64,000 nt of DNA, from positions 53,949 through 117,948 of the forward strand of contig CALRTY020000008.1 of NCBI GenBank assembly GCA_943371245.1, written 5' to 3'. The translations under genes and the position numbers were made by a program. The notes below the pieces were generated by a model that was given only the letters and a program-made list of their open reading frames with translations, was not told the origin of the DNA and ran no database searches. The DNA comes from UBA5018 sp947463165 (lineage in GTDB: Bacteria > Cyanobacteriota > Cyanobacteriia > PCC-6307 > Cyanobiaceae). This document shows, piece after piece, positions 27,256-36,525 of the stretch. Every line of letters starts with the position of its first letter. Position 1 is the first letter of the stretch.

Positions 27256-28310
27256 CGGCCGGCCTCCGCTTCTGGGGGGGCGGGGGAGGAACCGGTGATG
27301 GCGGGGTCGGTGCTGGGATTGAGGGCCGGACCGGTGGTGGAGGGGTCGGTGCTGATAGCGGCAATCGACGCCGGGATCAGGGCATAGCCGGCCCGGTCGC
27401 CAGCCAGCCAGCGCCGCAGTGGTGCCGGCAGCCGCCGCTGGAGCGCAGCCAGCAGGGCCGGGGTGATCAAACCCTGGGGGAACAGGGATGGGCCCAGCAG
27501 GATCACCAGGCCAAACACGATCAGGCGCAGGTCGCCCACCGGCCTAAGTAGCTCCGGCAGGGCCGTGAGCACCAGGCCCCCCACCACCGGCCCGATCCAG
27601 GTGCGCGAACCGCCGAACACCACAAAGGCCAGGCTGGTGATGCTGGCGTCGAAGTTGCCCAGTTTTGGATTCCAGGCGTTGAGGAAATGGGCCGCCACCA
27701 CACCGGTAACCGCCGCCACCAGGGCGCTGAGCACGAAGGCCAGCCGCTTGCTGCGGGCCGTGGCGATCCCCTGGCTGGCGGCGGCGATCTCGTCGTCGCG
27801 GATGGCGGCCATCGCCAGGCCCGGCCTGGTTGCCGCCAGCCGCTGGCACAGCCAGCAGACAAGTGCAAGCAGCAGCAGGGCAAACAGGGCATAGCCGGCC
27901 GGATCGGCGAAGGGTTGCGGTATCGAGAAGATGCCCACCGCCCCGCCGGTGATCTCCAGGTTGAGGCTCACCACCCGCAGGATCTCCACCAGGGCGATGG
28001 TGGCGATGGTGAGATAGATACCGCGCAGCCGCAGCACCAGGCTGCCGATGCCGTAGGCCAGCAGGCCGCAGAGCAGCGCCGCCACCGCCATCTCCACCAG
28101 CACCGAAAACAGCGGATAGCCGCCAGCCGCAGCCTCGCCAGCGCCGGCCAGGGCGGGCACTCGGGTGGAGAGCAGCGCCGCCACCGTGCCGCCAATCGCA
28201 TAAAAACCTGGCGTAGCCAGCGACAACTGGCCGCAGGCCAAGGGCAGATACACCGACAGCCCCAGCAGGGCCCCCAGCAACATCTGCACCAGCAGGGCGG
28301 TATCAATCAC
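27252..28310 (-). CDS. livM: Branched-chain amino acid-type ABC transporter permease LivM
   Basis: An inner-membrane permease of about 352 residues with about nine hydrophobic segments and the LivM motifs ATPGFYAIGG, LRLRGIYLTIATIALVEI and AIRDDEIAAASQGI. I place the start at the GTG 28310, whose bases overlap the livH stop codon (GTGA), because the hydrophobic LivM N-terminus begins right there. The C-terminal 30 residues are a Pro/Thr/Ser-rich tail with repeated PSTTGPA-like units, unusual for the family. Confidence 0.88.
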   Translation of the reverse strand: MIDTALLVQMLLGALLGLSVYLPLACGQLSLATPGFYAIGGTVAALLSTRVPALAGAGEAAAGGYPLFSVLVEMAVAALLCGLLAYGIGSLVLRLRGIYLTIATIALVEILRVVSLNLEITGGAVGIFSIPQPFADPAGYALFALLLLALVCWLCQRLAATRPGLAMAAIRDDEIAAASQGIATARSKRLAFVLSALVAAVTGVVAAHFLNAWNPKLGNFDASITSLAFVVFGGSRTWIGPVVGGLVLTALPELLRPVGDLRLIVFGLVILLGPSLFPQGLITPALLAALQRRLPAPLRRWLAGDRAGYALIPASIAAISTDPSTTGPALNPSTDPAITGSSPAPPEAEAGR

Positions 28311-29239
28311 ACCTTGTTCACCAGGGTTTTGCCCAGCAGACCGCTGGGCCGCAGCAGCAGCACGCCAAACAGAAACGCATAGGCGATCGCCTCCTTGTAG
28401 CCGCTCCATTCGCCCGGCACCAGCGCTTCCGCCGTGCCCACGATCAAGCCGGCCAGCACCGCCCCCGGCACGCTACCCAGCCCGCCCAGCACCAGCACCC
28501 CCAGGGCTTTGAGGCCATAGCTGATGCCGAAATAGGGGCCGGTGATGCTCAGGCTCAAGCCCACCAGCCCGCCGGAAATCCCCGCCAAAAAACCGCTCAC
28601 CGCAAAGCAGAGGCGAATCATGGCGTCGCTGTTGATCCCCAACAGCCTGGCGGTGGTGGCGTCTTCTGATACGGCCTGCAGGGCCTTGCCGCCGCGGCTG
28701 CCCTCCAGCCAGGCGGTGAGCAGCACCAGCACCAAAGCCGACACCACCAACAACACCAGCTGCACCGTGCGCACCTGGGCGCCGCCGATCGACAGGGTGA
28801 TCGGCAAGGCCCCAAGGGCATTGGTGGGCAGCGAATAGCCCTCCGCCCCCATCAGGATCTGGAGCAGGTTCACCACAATCACGCCGGCCCCAAGGCTGGT
28901 GATCAGGTAGAGCAGAGGTTCGGCCTGGAAGCGGCGCAGGGGCCGAAAAGCCGTCGCCTCCACCCCCAGGCTCACCAGCGCCGTGAATAACCCCGCCAGC
29001 GGCAATGCCGCCCAGAAAGGTAAGGAGAAGGGCAGCTGCAGACCCGCCAGCAGGCCATTGGCGCCCACCGCCCCGCCAATCAATAAATAGGTGAAATAAG
29101 CACCGAGGGTGAATACGGCGCCGTGGGCGAAGTTGATCACCCCCAACACCGAAAACACCAGCGTGTAACCCAGCGCAAACAGGCCATAAACGGCGCCGGT
29201 GGAGATGCCGTTCACCAGGATCTGCAGCAAGGTATCCAT
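28307..29239 (-). CDS. livH: Branched-chain amino acid-type ABC transporter permease LivH
   Basis: This 310-residue membrane protein starts MDTLLQILVNGISTGAVYGL and has GYTLVFSVLGVINFAHGAVF, both typical of LivH, then AVSEDATTARLLGI (the coupling helix) and a LGGLGSVPGAVLAGLIVGTAE segment. It forms the translocation pathway with LivM. It is the first membrane gene after the binding protein and is joined to livM by a GTGA overlap. Confidence 0.92.
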   Translation of the reverse strand: MDTLLQILVNGISTGAVYGLFALGYTLVFSVLGVINFAHGAVFTLGAYFTYLLIGGAVGANGLLAGLQLPFSLPFWAALPLAGLFTALVSLGVEATAFRPLRRFQAEPLLYLITSLGAGVIVVNLLQILMGAEGYSLPTNALGALPITLSIGGAQVRTVQLVLLVVSALVLVLLTAWLEGSRGGKALQAVSEDATTARLLGINSDAMIRLCFAVSGFLAGISGGLVGLSLSITGPYFGISYGLKALGVLVLGGLGSVPGAVLAGLIVGTAEALVPGEWSGYKEAIAYAFLFGVLLLRPSGLLGKTLVNKV

Positions 29240-29365
29240 AGGTGTCGGCTCAGGCGATTAAGAGGCCTGGGCGCCAGCGGCCGGGCGCTCCTGAGCTGGG
29301 CATGGGGCTTTGGGCTACGACGCCAGCAAAGCAGCTAAAGGCCGTGGCAATGCAAAAAAACGGGA

Positions 29366-30607
29366 TCATGGCAGTAGCTGGAAGCGGCCAGACTTGCCAT
29401 CGGGATTCATGCGCACTTGGGCCACATAAAACTGCTTCTGGATCACCTCCCCCTCCGGCGAGAAGCGGATTTCCCCCAGGGGCGTTTGGTAACTGCCCTT
29501 GAGCAGGGTGGTGTTCAACTGACGGCGCAGTTCAGGTAGGGGCAGGGCGGCCAGGGTTTTGCCGGCCGGCAGGGAGGTCTGCACGGCAGTGAGCGCTTCT
29601 GCCAACACCTGGTAGGCGGTGAAGGCCTGGGCGCTGAACTGGGGCGGGATGGCGCCACCCCGATCCTTGCTGTAGAGCGCCAGGAAGGCTTTATTGATCG
29701 GGGTGGTCGCCTCCGGGCTGTAGGCCTGGGCGATCAACAGCCCATCGCAGTACTTTTGACAGATGGGATAGATATTCGGCGAATTCATGCCGTTGCCCAC
29801 CACCAGGCTGCCCTTGTAGCCCAGCTCGCGGATCTGGCGCACCAGGTTGCCGCCATCGGTGGGCAGGGCTGAGATCACGATTAGATCGGGGTTGCGACGC
29901 AGGGTATCGGTGATCTGATTTTGGAAATCGGTATCGGTAACGCTGGTTTTCTGCACCGTGAGCGGCTTGAGTCCCCGCTCGGCCAGCACTTTTTGAAAAA
30001 TCTTGGATTCGGAGCTGGAGTAGGCGTCGTCTTGGGCGTAGAACACCGCCGCCCGGCGGATCTGGGGATTGAGCTTCAAGGCCGCGTTGATCGAGAGGGG
30101 CGCCACCTTGGCCACCGGCGCCGACACCCGCGACACAAATGGTCCGATCTCGGGGATGCCCTTGGCGGTGTTGGAGGGTCCCACCACCGGGATGCCGCCG
30201 CGATCGGCGATCGGATCCACCGCGAAGGCCTGTTGGGAGAGGGAGGGGCCGATCAGGGCCACCACGCCGGCGTTGATCAGGCTGCGGAAGGCGTTGGTGG
30301 CGGTGGCCTCATCGCTGCCGCCGTCTTCTATTTGCAACCGCAGCTCGGCACCCTTGCCCTGGAAGTAGGTGTGGGCCAGCTGCAGGCCGATGCGCTGGTC
30401 TTGGCCGATCACGCTGGCGTTACCGGTGAGGGCGATCGCCGCGCCGATCGTGGGCAGGCCCTTGGCCCCATTGGCGCCGTTACCCGCCGGGCGGCTGGCG
30501 CAGGCGGCAAGTGCCAGGGGCAGGGCCAGGGCCGTGAGCACTGACGGAAGGGCCCGGGAGAGCTGCCGCTGCCACTGCCGCTGCCTGCGCACCACGGGAA
30601 AACGCAC
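29366..30607 (-). CDS. ABC transporter substrate-binding lipoprotein (Leu/Ile/Val-binding type)
   Basis: The protein has an N-terminal signal with the lipobox LALAAC (Cys at about residue 36), so it is a lipoprotein. It continues with the periplasmic-binding type-1 fold: IGAAIALTGNASVIGQDQR, ALIGPSLSQQAFAVDPIAD, GIPVVGPSNT and an AQDDAYSSSE segment. It captures the ligand for the downstream permease. The ligand could be an amino acid, amide or urea-like solute; the sequence does not decide. The GTG at 30607 is the start. A gap of 126 bp separates it from livH. Confidence 0.88.
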   Translation of the reverse strand: MRFPVVRRQRQWQRQLSRALPSVLTALALPLALAACASRPAGNGANGAKGLPTIGAAIALTGNASVIGQDQRIGLQLAHTYFQGKGAELRLQIEDGGSDEATATNAFRSLINAGVVALIGPSLSQQAFAVDPIADRGGIPVVGPSNTAKGIPEIGPFVSRVSAPVAKVAPLSINAALKLNPQIRRAAVFYAQDDAYSSSESKIFQKVLAERGLKPLTVQKTSVTDTDFQNQITDTLRRNPDLIVISALPTDGGNLVRQIRELGYKGSLVVGNGMNSPNIYPICQKYCDGLLIAQAYSPEATTPINKAFLALYSKDRGGAIPPQFSAQAFTAYQVLAEALTAVQTSLPAGKTLAALPLPELRRQLNTTLLKGSYQTPLGEIRFSPEGEVIQKQFYVAQVRMNPDGKSGRFQLLP

Positions 30608-30732
30608 CAGGAATATCTGCGGACCCTATCGCAGCTGGCCATCGCCCTCCCGGGGCAAACGCTGCGCCGCCAGAGGCGGCTGGGGCTTGGGCAGCGGGCA
30701 GCAGCCTTCGCGAGCCTTTTATGGTTTTGGCC

Positions 30733-32316
30733 ATGGGCCCGCTCCAGATCGTTTGGTTCAAACGGGACCTGCGGGTGGTGGACCACCAGCCGCTGCTGCA
30801 GGCCAGTAGCCAGGGCCCAGTGCTGCCCTTAGTGGTGGTGGAGCCGCAGCTGTGGCAACAGCCCGACGCCTCCGGGCGCCAGTGGAACTTCTACGCCGAG
30901 AGCATCGAGGAATTGCGCCAGGCCCTGGCGCTGTTGGGGCAACCGCTGGTGGTGCGGATCGGGCCGGCGGTGCAGGTGCTGGAGCGGGCCCGCCGCCGCT
31001 TTGGCATCGCGGGGTTGTGGAGCCATGAAGAAACGGGCAATGGCTGGACCTACGCCCGCGATAAACAGGTGGCCGAGTGGGCCAAAAGCCACGGCATCAC
31101 CTGGATCGAGATACCGCAATTCGGCGTGATTCGCAGATTGCGCGACCGCTCCGGCTGGGCGCGGCGCTGGGAAGAGCAGATGGCCGAGCCAGTGGCGCCG
31201 CCGCCGCAGGCGCTGCAGCCGCTGGTTGGCATCGAGCCGGGCGCCATTCCCGCCGCCGCCGATCTCGGCCTGGCGGCGGACCCCTGCCCCGGCCGGCAGC
31301 CCGGCGGGCGACAGCGGGGCCTGGAGCTACTGGAAAGTTTTTTGCAGGGGCGGGGGGCCCGCTACCACCGGGAGCTTTCCAGCCCGCGCAGCGCCTTTGA
31401 CAGCTGTTCGCGCCTCTCCACCCACCTGACCTGGGGCACCCTGTCGCTGCGGGAGGTGGTGCAGAGCAGCCGCCAACGCCTCAAGCAGATAAAGGCTGGC
31501 TCCGCCGCCGATCGGGGCCAGTGGTTGCGGGCGCTGCGGGGTTTCGATGGGCGGCTGCACTGGCACTGCCACTTCATCCAGAAACTGGAAAGCCAGCCGA
31601 ATTTGGAATTCCGCGAGCTGCATCCGCTCACCGCCGGCCTGCGCGAGAGCGACCCGGAGCGACTGGCGGCCTGGGCGGAGGGGCGCACCGGCCTGCCGTT
31701 TGTGGATGCCTGCATGAGGGCCCTGATCGCCAGCGGCTGGATCAACTTCCGGATGCGGGCGATGCTGATGTCGGTGGCCAGCTACCAGCTGTGGCTGCCC
31801 TGGCGCGATAGCGGCCTGGAGCTGGCGCGGCTGTTCGTGGACTACGAACCGGGCATCCACTGGAGCCAGTGCCAGATGCAATCGGGCACAACAGGCATCA
31901 ACACGATTCGCATCTACAACCCGATCAAGCAGGGGCAAGACCACGACCCCGATGGCCAGTTCATCCGCCGCTGGTTACCGGAACTGCGGGCCGTGCCTGC
32001 GGTACATCTACATGAACCCTGGACGATGACGCCGGCCCTCCAGGAGCGCATCGGCTGCGTGCTGGGCCTGCACTACCCGCTGCCAATCGTGGAACCCACC
32101 GCCGCCGCCCGCCAGGCCCGCCAGCGGATCTGGGCCCAACGCCAGCAACCAGGCTTCAAGGAGCTGGCCGGGGCCATCAATCAAAAACACGGCTCCCGCC
32201 GCTCCAACCAGGCACCCCGCACGGGTCAGCGGCGGCGGCGATCCACCGGCGGCAACGCCGCATCCAGGGAGGGGGCGATCCAGCTGGGGCTGGATTTGGA
32301 TCTGGATCTCGATTGA
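30733..32316 (+). CDS. Cryptochrome/photolyase family protein
   Basis: The N-terminal photolyase alpha/beta domain begins LQIVWFKRDLRVVDHQPL. The C-terminal FAD-binding helical domain contains WLRALRGFDGRLHWHCHFIQKLE, TGLPFVDACMRALIASGWINFRMRAM and a YEPGIHWSQCQMQSG block. It probably repairs pyrimidine dimers using blue light, or acts as a photoreceptor. The last 50 residues are basic with low complexity (QRRRRST, then repeated LDLD), an unusual tail. ATG 30721 is an alternative start four codons upstream. Confidence 0.88.
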   Translation: MGPLQIVWFKRDLRVVDHQPLLQASSQGPVLPLVVVEPQLWQQPDASGRQWNFYAESIEELRQALALLGQPLVVRIGPAVQVLERARRRFGIAGLWSHEETGNGWTYARDKQVAEWAKSHGITWIEIPQFGVIRRLRDRSGWARRWEEQMAEPVAPPPQALQPLVGIEPGAIPAAADLGLAADPCPGRQPGGRQRGLELLESFLQGRGARYHRELSSPRSAFDSCSRLSTHLTWGTLSLREVVQSSRQRLKQIKAGSAADRGQWLRALRGFDGRLHWHCHFIQKLESQPNLEFRELHPLTAGLRESDPERLAAWAEGRTGLPFVDACMRALIASGWINFRMRAMLMSVASYQLWLPWRDSGLELARLFVDYEPGIHWSQCQMQSGTTGINTIRIYNPIKQGQDHDPDGQFIRRWLPELRAVPAVHLHEPWTMTPALQERIGCVLGLHYPLPIVEPTAAARQARQRIWAQRQQPGFKELAGAINQKHGSRRSNQAPRTGQRRRRSTGGNAASREGAIQLGLDLDLDLD

Positions 32317-32615
32317 GATAGTGTTGCAACGTTACACCCAAATTCTCGGCAATTGGATAACGGGTCCGATAACCGCTGTTCGCAACGAACTTATATTGCG
32401 GAAATCGACTGCGGTTGCTAGACATTGATACACAGCTTGGAGGTGGTTCACGGAAAGCAGCAGGGGCGGTAATGTGGTTCTCGGAAACCACCCATGTAGC
32501 GTTAGGCCGAGGAGATTATGTTGCATTCATTGGCGCAGTCCTCACCGTTGAAAGGGGTGACCCACACGGCTATGATTGACCTGAAAGTCAATCAATGCAA
32601 CTAGAGAGGCCGATT

Positions 32616-33578
32616 ATGGGCAGCTTGCTACTCTCCCAACCTCTGCCAATCCCTCTGCAAGGGCGACCACAAAACCCAATTAATGGCAGCGACTCTGAAT
32701 CGTATGCTCTTGCCAAGATCATTCTCGCTTGTCGTGGAGAAGGTCATTGGGGTTCGCGCGAAGAAGACAACTCAAAAATTGATCTCTTCTTTTCGGCACA
32801 GCATCCATGGCATGAAGGCGAGCGCCTAATTATATTTACGCAGGTTAAGTCAGGTGAAAGCTACGGATCCACACTCAGTCATGGCTTCAAGCTAAAAGCA
32901 AAAGCAAAGAGAGCCGCAATTAGGACGACTCATCCAGTCTGTGTTGCATGGGTTGACAGGGATAATAATCGGGTATTCTGGGCTTATGTGCATCCAACGT
33001 CTACAGCTAGCCATCAAGAGTATGGCGCTTACCATGAAGTGGGTCCGCCCATGATCTATGATCTTGCACGCTGTGCCGCCATTAAGCGAACTGGAATCAC
33101 TGGCGGAAGAGGAATTATAATACGCAGGCGAGACACCAATATTACAATTAGGCGAAAGAATGTTAAGGCCATTTATCAAAAACTCGATACAGTGGTTTCA
33201 CCAGCCCTCGGAGTAATCGAGCTGACACGCCTTGGCTGGCGCCATATGTTTAGGAATGGGCGGTCAGGGAAAAACAAGGCTTCAAGTATTGATCTCATTC
33301 CCTATCTGAAGAAGATGCTTGAACAATTACCTACTTCGCATGCAATAACTCAGCACCAATCACTAGAGGTCAGGGGAAATCATTACCGAGTCTGTGAGCA
33401 CCTCCTGAAGTTCGATCAGATACAGATTCAGAAGAGTCGATCAGGAGTACTTCAGACAGTCGTCGCTCATGTTCGCCTAGTCGAAGAAATTAGATATCCG
33501 CGGAATTGGGAGACAAATGTTATGCTCTCACAACTTATGTCGCGAAGAGTTGTTCTTCGCTCGGCCTATTGGAAATAA
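32616..33578 (+). CDS. DUF4365-like protein with PD-(D/E)XK-type nuclease motif
   Basis: This 320-residue protein is clearly lower in GC than the photolyase before it. The N-terminal 110 residues contain ALAKIILACRGEGHWG, then KIDLFFS and, after a strand, LIIFTQVKSG. The E...D...(Q)-x-K arrangement is that of PD-(D/E)XK nuclease folds and resembles DUF4365, often found beside mobile or defence genes. The C-terminal half is unrecognised. The ATG at 32616 is preceded by GAGAGG at good spacing; ATG 32595 is weaker. It occupies the first cassette of the plus-strand array, followed by a terminator and an attC-like site. Confidence 0.6.
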   Translation: MGSLLLSQPLPIPLQGRPQNPINGSDSESYALAKIILACRGEGHWGSREEDNSKIDLFFSAQHPWHEGERLIIFTQVKSGESYGSTLSHGFKLKAKAKRAAIRTTHPVCVAWVDRDNNRVFWAYVHPTSTASHQEYGAYHEVGPPMIYDLARCAAIKRTGITGGRGIIIRRRDTNITIRRKNVKAIYQKLDTVVSPALGVIELTRLGWRHMFRNGRSGKNKASSIDLIPYLKKMLEQLPTSHAITQHQSLEVRGNHYRVCEHLLKFDQIQIQKSRSGVLQTVVAHVRLVEEIRYPRNWETNVMLSQLMSRRVVLRSAYWK

Positions 33579-33739
33579 GAAGTTGGGTGATTGGCTGCAA
33601 GCACTTGCTTATAGGCTCTGCCGGAATCGAAGTAGCTGACTCCTTATCTCGGCATTCATGAACCGAGATTCATTTAGCCAAATAGCGGCTTGGCGTTGAC
33701 GATAGAATCGCCGGCGCACTCAACCAATCAACTCCACTT

Positions 33740-33777
33740 AAGCACAGGGATGTTCTGGTGTCAAGTCCTGTGCTTTT
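33740..33777 (+). terminator. Rho-independent terminator after the DUF4365-like gene
   Basis: AAGCACAGG (33740-33748) pairs with CCTGTGCTT (33767-33775) across an 18-base loop and is followed by TT, completing a TTTT run. It lies 160 bp after the stop codon at 33578. Confidence 0.55.
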
Positions 33778-33833
33778 GGTAGTGCCTCAGAAGACTGGCG
33801 GGAAGGATAGACAAAGAATAGTCTAGGAGCCTT

Positions 33834-33918
33834 GCCTAACATCAAGATGCAGAAGACGGGAGCTACGAGGACTGGCTTCGTATAACTATTATGCCCGCTT
33901 CTGATCTTGGCGTTCGAC
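33834..33918 (+). other. attC-like recombination site A1
   Basis: The ends are GCCTAAC and GTTCGAC. The left arm CAAGATGCAGAAGACGGG pairs with the right arm CCCGCTTCTGATCTTG with two extra bases (G and A, six nucleotides apart) in the left arm, the two-bulge layout of integron attC sites. It is 85 bp long, between the DUF4365-like gene and the AT-rich gene pair. Confidence 0.8.
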
Positions 33919-34056
33919 TGCTTAGCTCTTAGATGGGACTTGCAGACCGACTTATCCAGAAAACTGTGTAACTAGATACCAGCAAGCAGTGAGATGGTAA
34001 GTGGAACGATTTTTTGGCTAGAATTGTACAGTTCTAAACCTTGACAGGATCTTGAC

Positions 34057-34572
34057 ATGATAGCGAGGCTGATGATGGAGGATGTTAAGCTTTTAAGTAA
34101 GCTCGGTATTAATCCTGATGTTGCGAGTCAGTATCAAATACTATGCCTTCCCGAAAATATTGAGAATCAAATAGAAACTACTCAATTAGCAGATTCAGGC
34201 GAATCAATCACTTTAAGCAAACTTCTTAAAGAAGAAGGTGTTAAGTGTGCAAACTCCTATGATCTTGGATTAGACGCTAAAATTTCGGAGCGTAGAGGAG
34301 TAGATATATGGCTTGGCAGTATTTGGATTCTAAACCATGCAATATTACCCTTATTTATTAACGTAATAGGTCGCTTACTTGGAGAAAAGATTCAGAAAAA
34401 GCTAAATGCTACAAATCAACTGAAAGCTTCCCAAAAATCTGACGATTCTGAAGGAACAAAAGTTTATGCAGATCTTAAAATTATGGATGGAAAGCTTTCT
34501 GCTGAAATTAAATATAACGGTGATGCGGATACCTTTCTAAAAGTTCTTAAGGGTATTTATGATGAGCAGTAG
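34057..34572 (+). CDS. Hypothetical protein, AT-rich cassette gene 1 (171 aa)
   Basis: I do not recognise a family. The protein is mostly soluble and charged, with one hydrophobic segment at about residues 88-107 (IWILNHAILPLFINVIGRLLG) that could be a membrane helix, and a C-terminal part (VYADLKIMDGKLSAEIKYNG) of probable beta strands. Base composition (about 38% GC) is far from the host average, indicating recent acquisition. It overlaps the next gene by 14 bp, so the two probably form one functional unit. A possible promoter TTGACA lies just upstream at 34042. Confidence 0.7.
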   Translation: MIARLMMEDVKLLSKLGINPDVASQYQILCLPENIENQIETTQLADSGESITLSKLLKEEGVKCANSYDLGLDAKISERRGVDIWLGSIWILNHAILPLFINVIGRLLGEKIQKKLNATNQLKASQKSDDSEGTKVYADLKIMDGKLSAEIKYNGDADTFLKVLKGIYDEQ

Positions 34573-35299
34573 CCCCCTTAATACCGTTACAAAAGACTTT
34601 AAAGGCCATGCTTCCGATTTGACGGAATCTTGGCCAGATTTGATGAAAAAGAAGCATTATAACGAGGCAGCCCAACTTTGTATTGACTTTTTGGAAAACT
34701 ATGGCTCTGCATTTAAGTCACGTACTCTTGAGATAGATGAAGAGCGCTATAACAAGCTATTTATTTTATTGGTCTTTTTCAAGGGGCTACATGAATATGT
34801 TCAGCTATGTCAAATAACTAATGATAGAAACTGGTACAAGGATCATACAACTGTAGAAAATGTTTGGATTAAGTTGTGCGACTGCCGAGAACGACTTCAA
34901 TTTTCATCACAATGTTGTCAAGGTGAAGTTATTGATCGAGTTTTCTCTGGCTTAGATGGGTTAGAAGAATTTTTTCGCAATGTCTTTGGAGAAGGCTCTT
35001 ATCTCAGTCCTGGCATAGTAGCCGATGTAAGTTTATGTAGCATTTGCAATCAAGACTGTAGGGCTTGTTCTCACGTAGCAGGTAGGCTTTACAATGGCAA
35101 AATTTGTTTTTATCAGCCAGTTAATCCACAACTCAATCATGTAGCTCTCGTAAAAACTCCTAAGGATTTAAGATGTCGGATATGGAGCTGGCACATTAAA
35201 GATAATGAGGATGAAAGTATTCGAATTGATAATGCGTGTATTCTGACATCATTTAGTGTTGATGATTTCTTACAAGATTCTGAAATAAAATTTTCATAA
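34559..35299 (+). CDS. Hypothetical protein with a Cys/His cluster, AT-rich cassette gene 2 (246 aa)
   Basis: A helical N-terminal half (YNEAAQLCIDFLENYG, KLFILLVFFKGLHEY) is followed by CSICNQDCRACSHVAGRLYNGKIC, with CxxC and CxxC/H pairs that look like a small zinc-binding site. This C-x-I-C...C-x-H-x-x-G-x-x-Y-x-G pattern recurs in uncharacterised phage- or defence-associated proteins as far as I recall. Low GC like its partner. Two ATGs (34559, 34562) are adjacent. Function is unknown. Confidence 0.7.
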   Translation: MMSSSPLNTVTKDFKGHASDLTESWPDLMKKKHYNEAAQLCIDFLENYGSAFKSRTLEIDEERYNKLFILLVFFKGLHEYVQLCQITNDRNWYKDHTTVENVWIKLCDCRERLQFSSQCCQGEVIDRVFSGLDGLEEFFRNVFGEGSYLSPGIVADVSLCSICNQDCRACSHVAGRLYNGKICFYQPVNPQLNHVALVKTPKDLRCRIWSWHIKDNEDESIRIDNACILTSFSVDDFLQDSEIKFS

Positions 35300-35355
35300 G
35301 AATTTATATTTATAGGGCTGCATATCTTCATACTTACTAAAAGCTGTCAGTTGCA

Positions 35356-35443
35356 GTCGAACCACCGCGCTGCACCGGAACGCTCCAGTATGGTCGGTTG
35401 AGTTGCAAAAGTTATCTGCGTCCGGTGAGCGCGAACGTTGGGC
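35356..35443 (+). other. attC-like recombination site A2
   Basis: The ends are GTCGAAC and GTTGGGC. Left arm GCGCTGCACCGGAACGC pairs with right arm GCGTCCGGTGAGCGC, leaving G and A unpaired in the left arm, six nucleotides apart. It is 88 bp long and lies 57 bp after the AT-rich gene pair. Confidence 0.8.
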
Positions 35444-35557
35444 CGACGGGCGCCGCATCGTGGCTACTTGGACGACAGCTTGCGATGATGGCTCATGGTA
35501 TACTCTAATCTGGAAAGTATATTGGCAAAAGTTCGATAGATTATTCTAGCTTAATTC

Positions 35558-35953
35558 ATGGCTGCAAACTCACACCGGCTCAAACGCAATTACGAGTGGG
35601 ATCCTGAGCAGAAGATGTTTGTTGTGCACGATAATCTTGATGATATCGAGGTTGCAGACACAAGCGACCTTTCAAAGTGTTCAGTTGATCGATTGGCGAC
35701 GCTTCCGGATTATCTAGTTCCATTAGCTCGCAGAGGTGAACTAGAAATATACAAGGCCCTTCGAGACAGAGAGGCTAGAGCCAAGCTGAAGGCCGATATG
35801 GATTCTAAGGATTTGCGTGGCCAGAGTCCCACTATCAACCCAGATCCCAATACAGTGCTGAATCGCAAGCCAGAGGTACGATATGGGCCACGAGGTGGCC
35901 GCTACACAGTTGATACCACATGCGATGGGAGGCCATATAGACGATACTTTTAG
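35558..35953 (+). CDS. Hypothetical protein, 131 aa
   Basis: A small hydrophilic protein starting MAANSHRLKRNYEWDPEQ and ending GPRGGRYTVDTTCDGRPYRRYF. The basic, aromatic C-terminal GPRGGRY...RYF pattern occurs at the ends of several small phage- and cassette-borne proteins, but I cannot name the family. It is the only gene in its cassette, between attC-like sites A2 and A3. Moderate GC. Confidence 0.6.
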   Translation: MAANSHRLKRNYEWDPEQKMFVVHDNLDDIEVADTSDLSKCSVDRLATLPDYLVPLARRGELEIYKALRDREARAKLKADMDSKDLRGQSPTINPDPNTVLNRKPEVRYGPRGGRYTVDTTCDGRPYRRYF

Positions 35954-36049
35954 GGTCAAGAATGTCTCCGTCATTCCATTGCCTGTCGTGTCCGCTACTG
36001 GTCTGCCTATTGCATCTGTAACGATGTTGTCTTCATGTTTCCCAGCGCT

Positions 36050-36141
36050 GCCCAACCAGCCCCTCGAGTGGACAGGCCCCCACCAGCTCTCTGCCATGCC
36101 GCCGCAGGCTTCTTTCCTGCCACTCAGGGCCAGCGTTGGAC
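36050..36141 (+). other. attC-like recombination site A3
   Basis: The ends GCCCAAC and GTTGGAC are both canonical. Left arm CAGCCCCTCGAGTGGACAGG pairs with right arm CCTGCCACTCAGGGCCAG with C and A unpaired in the left arm, six nucleotides apart. It is 92 bp long. Confidence 0.85.
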
Positions 36142-36222
36142 GTTGCGATGCCCTTGATGCAGAGCCATTTGTGGTCTCGATGGGTTTGTGGTTACAATGC
36201 TCCCAGGAGGTGTGTCACGCCA

Positions 36223-36525
36223 GTGCTCATTAACGAGAAGCTAGAGGAGATCGCCGCAGCTTGCCAGCGATACGGGATTGAGCGTCTATTTGTATTTGGC
36301 TCAGCTTTGAGAGAGGAATTTAGGCCTGGAGAAAGTGATATTGACCTTCTTGTTGAGTTTGGACCATTGGAAATCACCAAGCGCTTCCATATCTATTTTG
36401 ACGCTCGCGAGGCATTTAGGAATATCTTTCAAGCTGACGTTGACTTGGTGATGAAGGGAGCGGTTAAGAATAAGATTATAGCCGGCGAGATTGATCGAAC
36501 AAAGCGGCTGGTTTATGGCGCGTGA
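36223..36525 (+). CDS. mntA: MntA-type nucleotidyltransferase antitoxin
   Basis: A 100-residue minimal nucleotidyltransferase: FVFGSAL (G26, S27), DIDLLVEF (D39, D41) and a later ADVDLV strand give the GS...DxD...D active site. In MntA-HepT modules this enzyme AMPylates a tyrosine of the HEPN toxin and neutralises it. The GTG at 36223 is the likely start; an AGGAGG lies 11 nt upstream at 36206-36211. It overlaps hepT by 11 bp. Confidence 0.85.
   Translation: MLINEKLEEIAAACQRYGIERLFVFGSALREEFRPGESDIDLLVEFGPLEITKRFHIYFDAREAFRNIFQADVDLVMKGAVKNKIIAGEIDRTKRLVYGA

Noticed and set aside
32432..32507. Possible further attC site ending in GTTAGGC upstream of the DUF4365-like gene
   Set aside because: Only a GGTGGTT/AACCACC pairing was found and the left core is not recognisable, so it is mentioned as a possible array boundary but not listed as a site.
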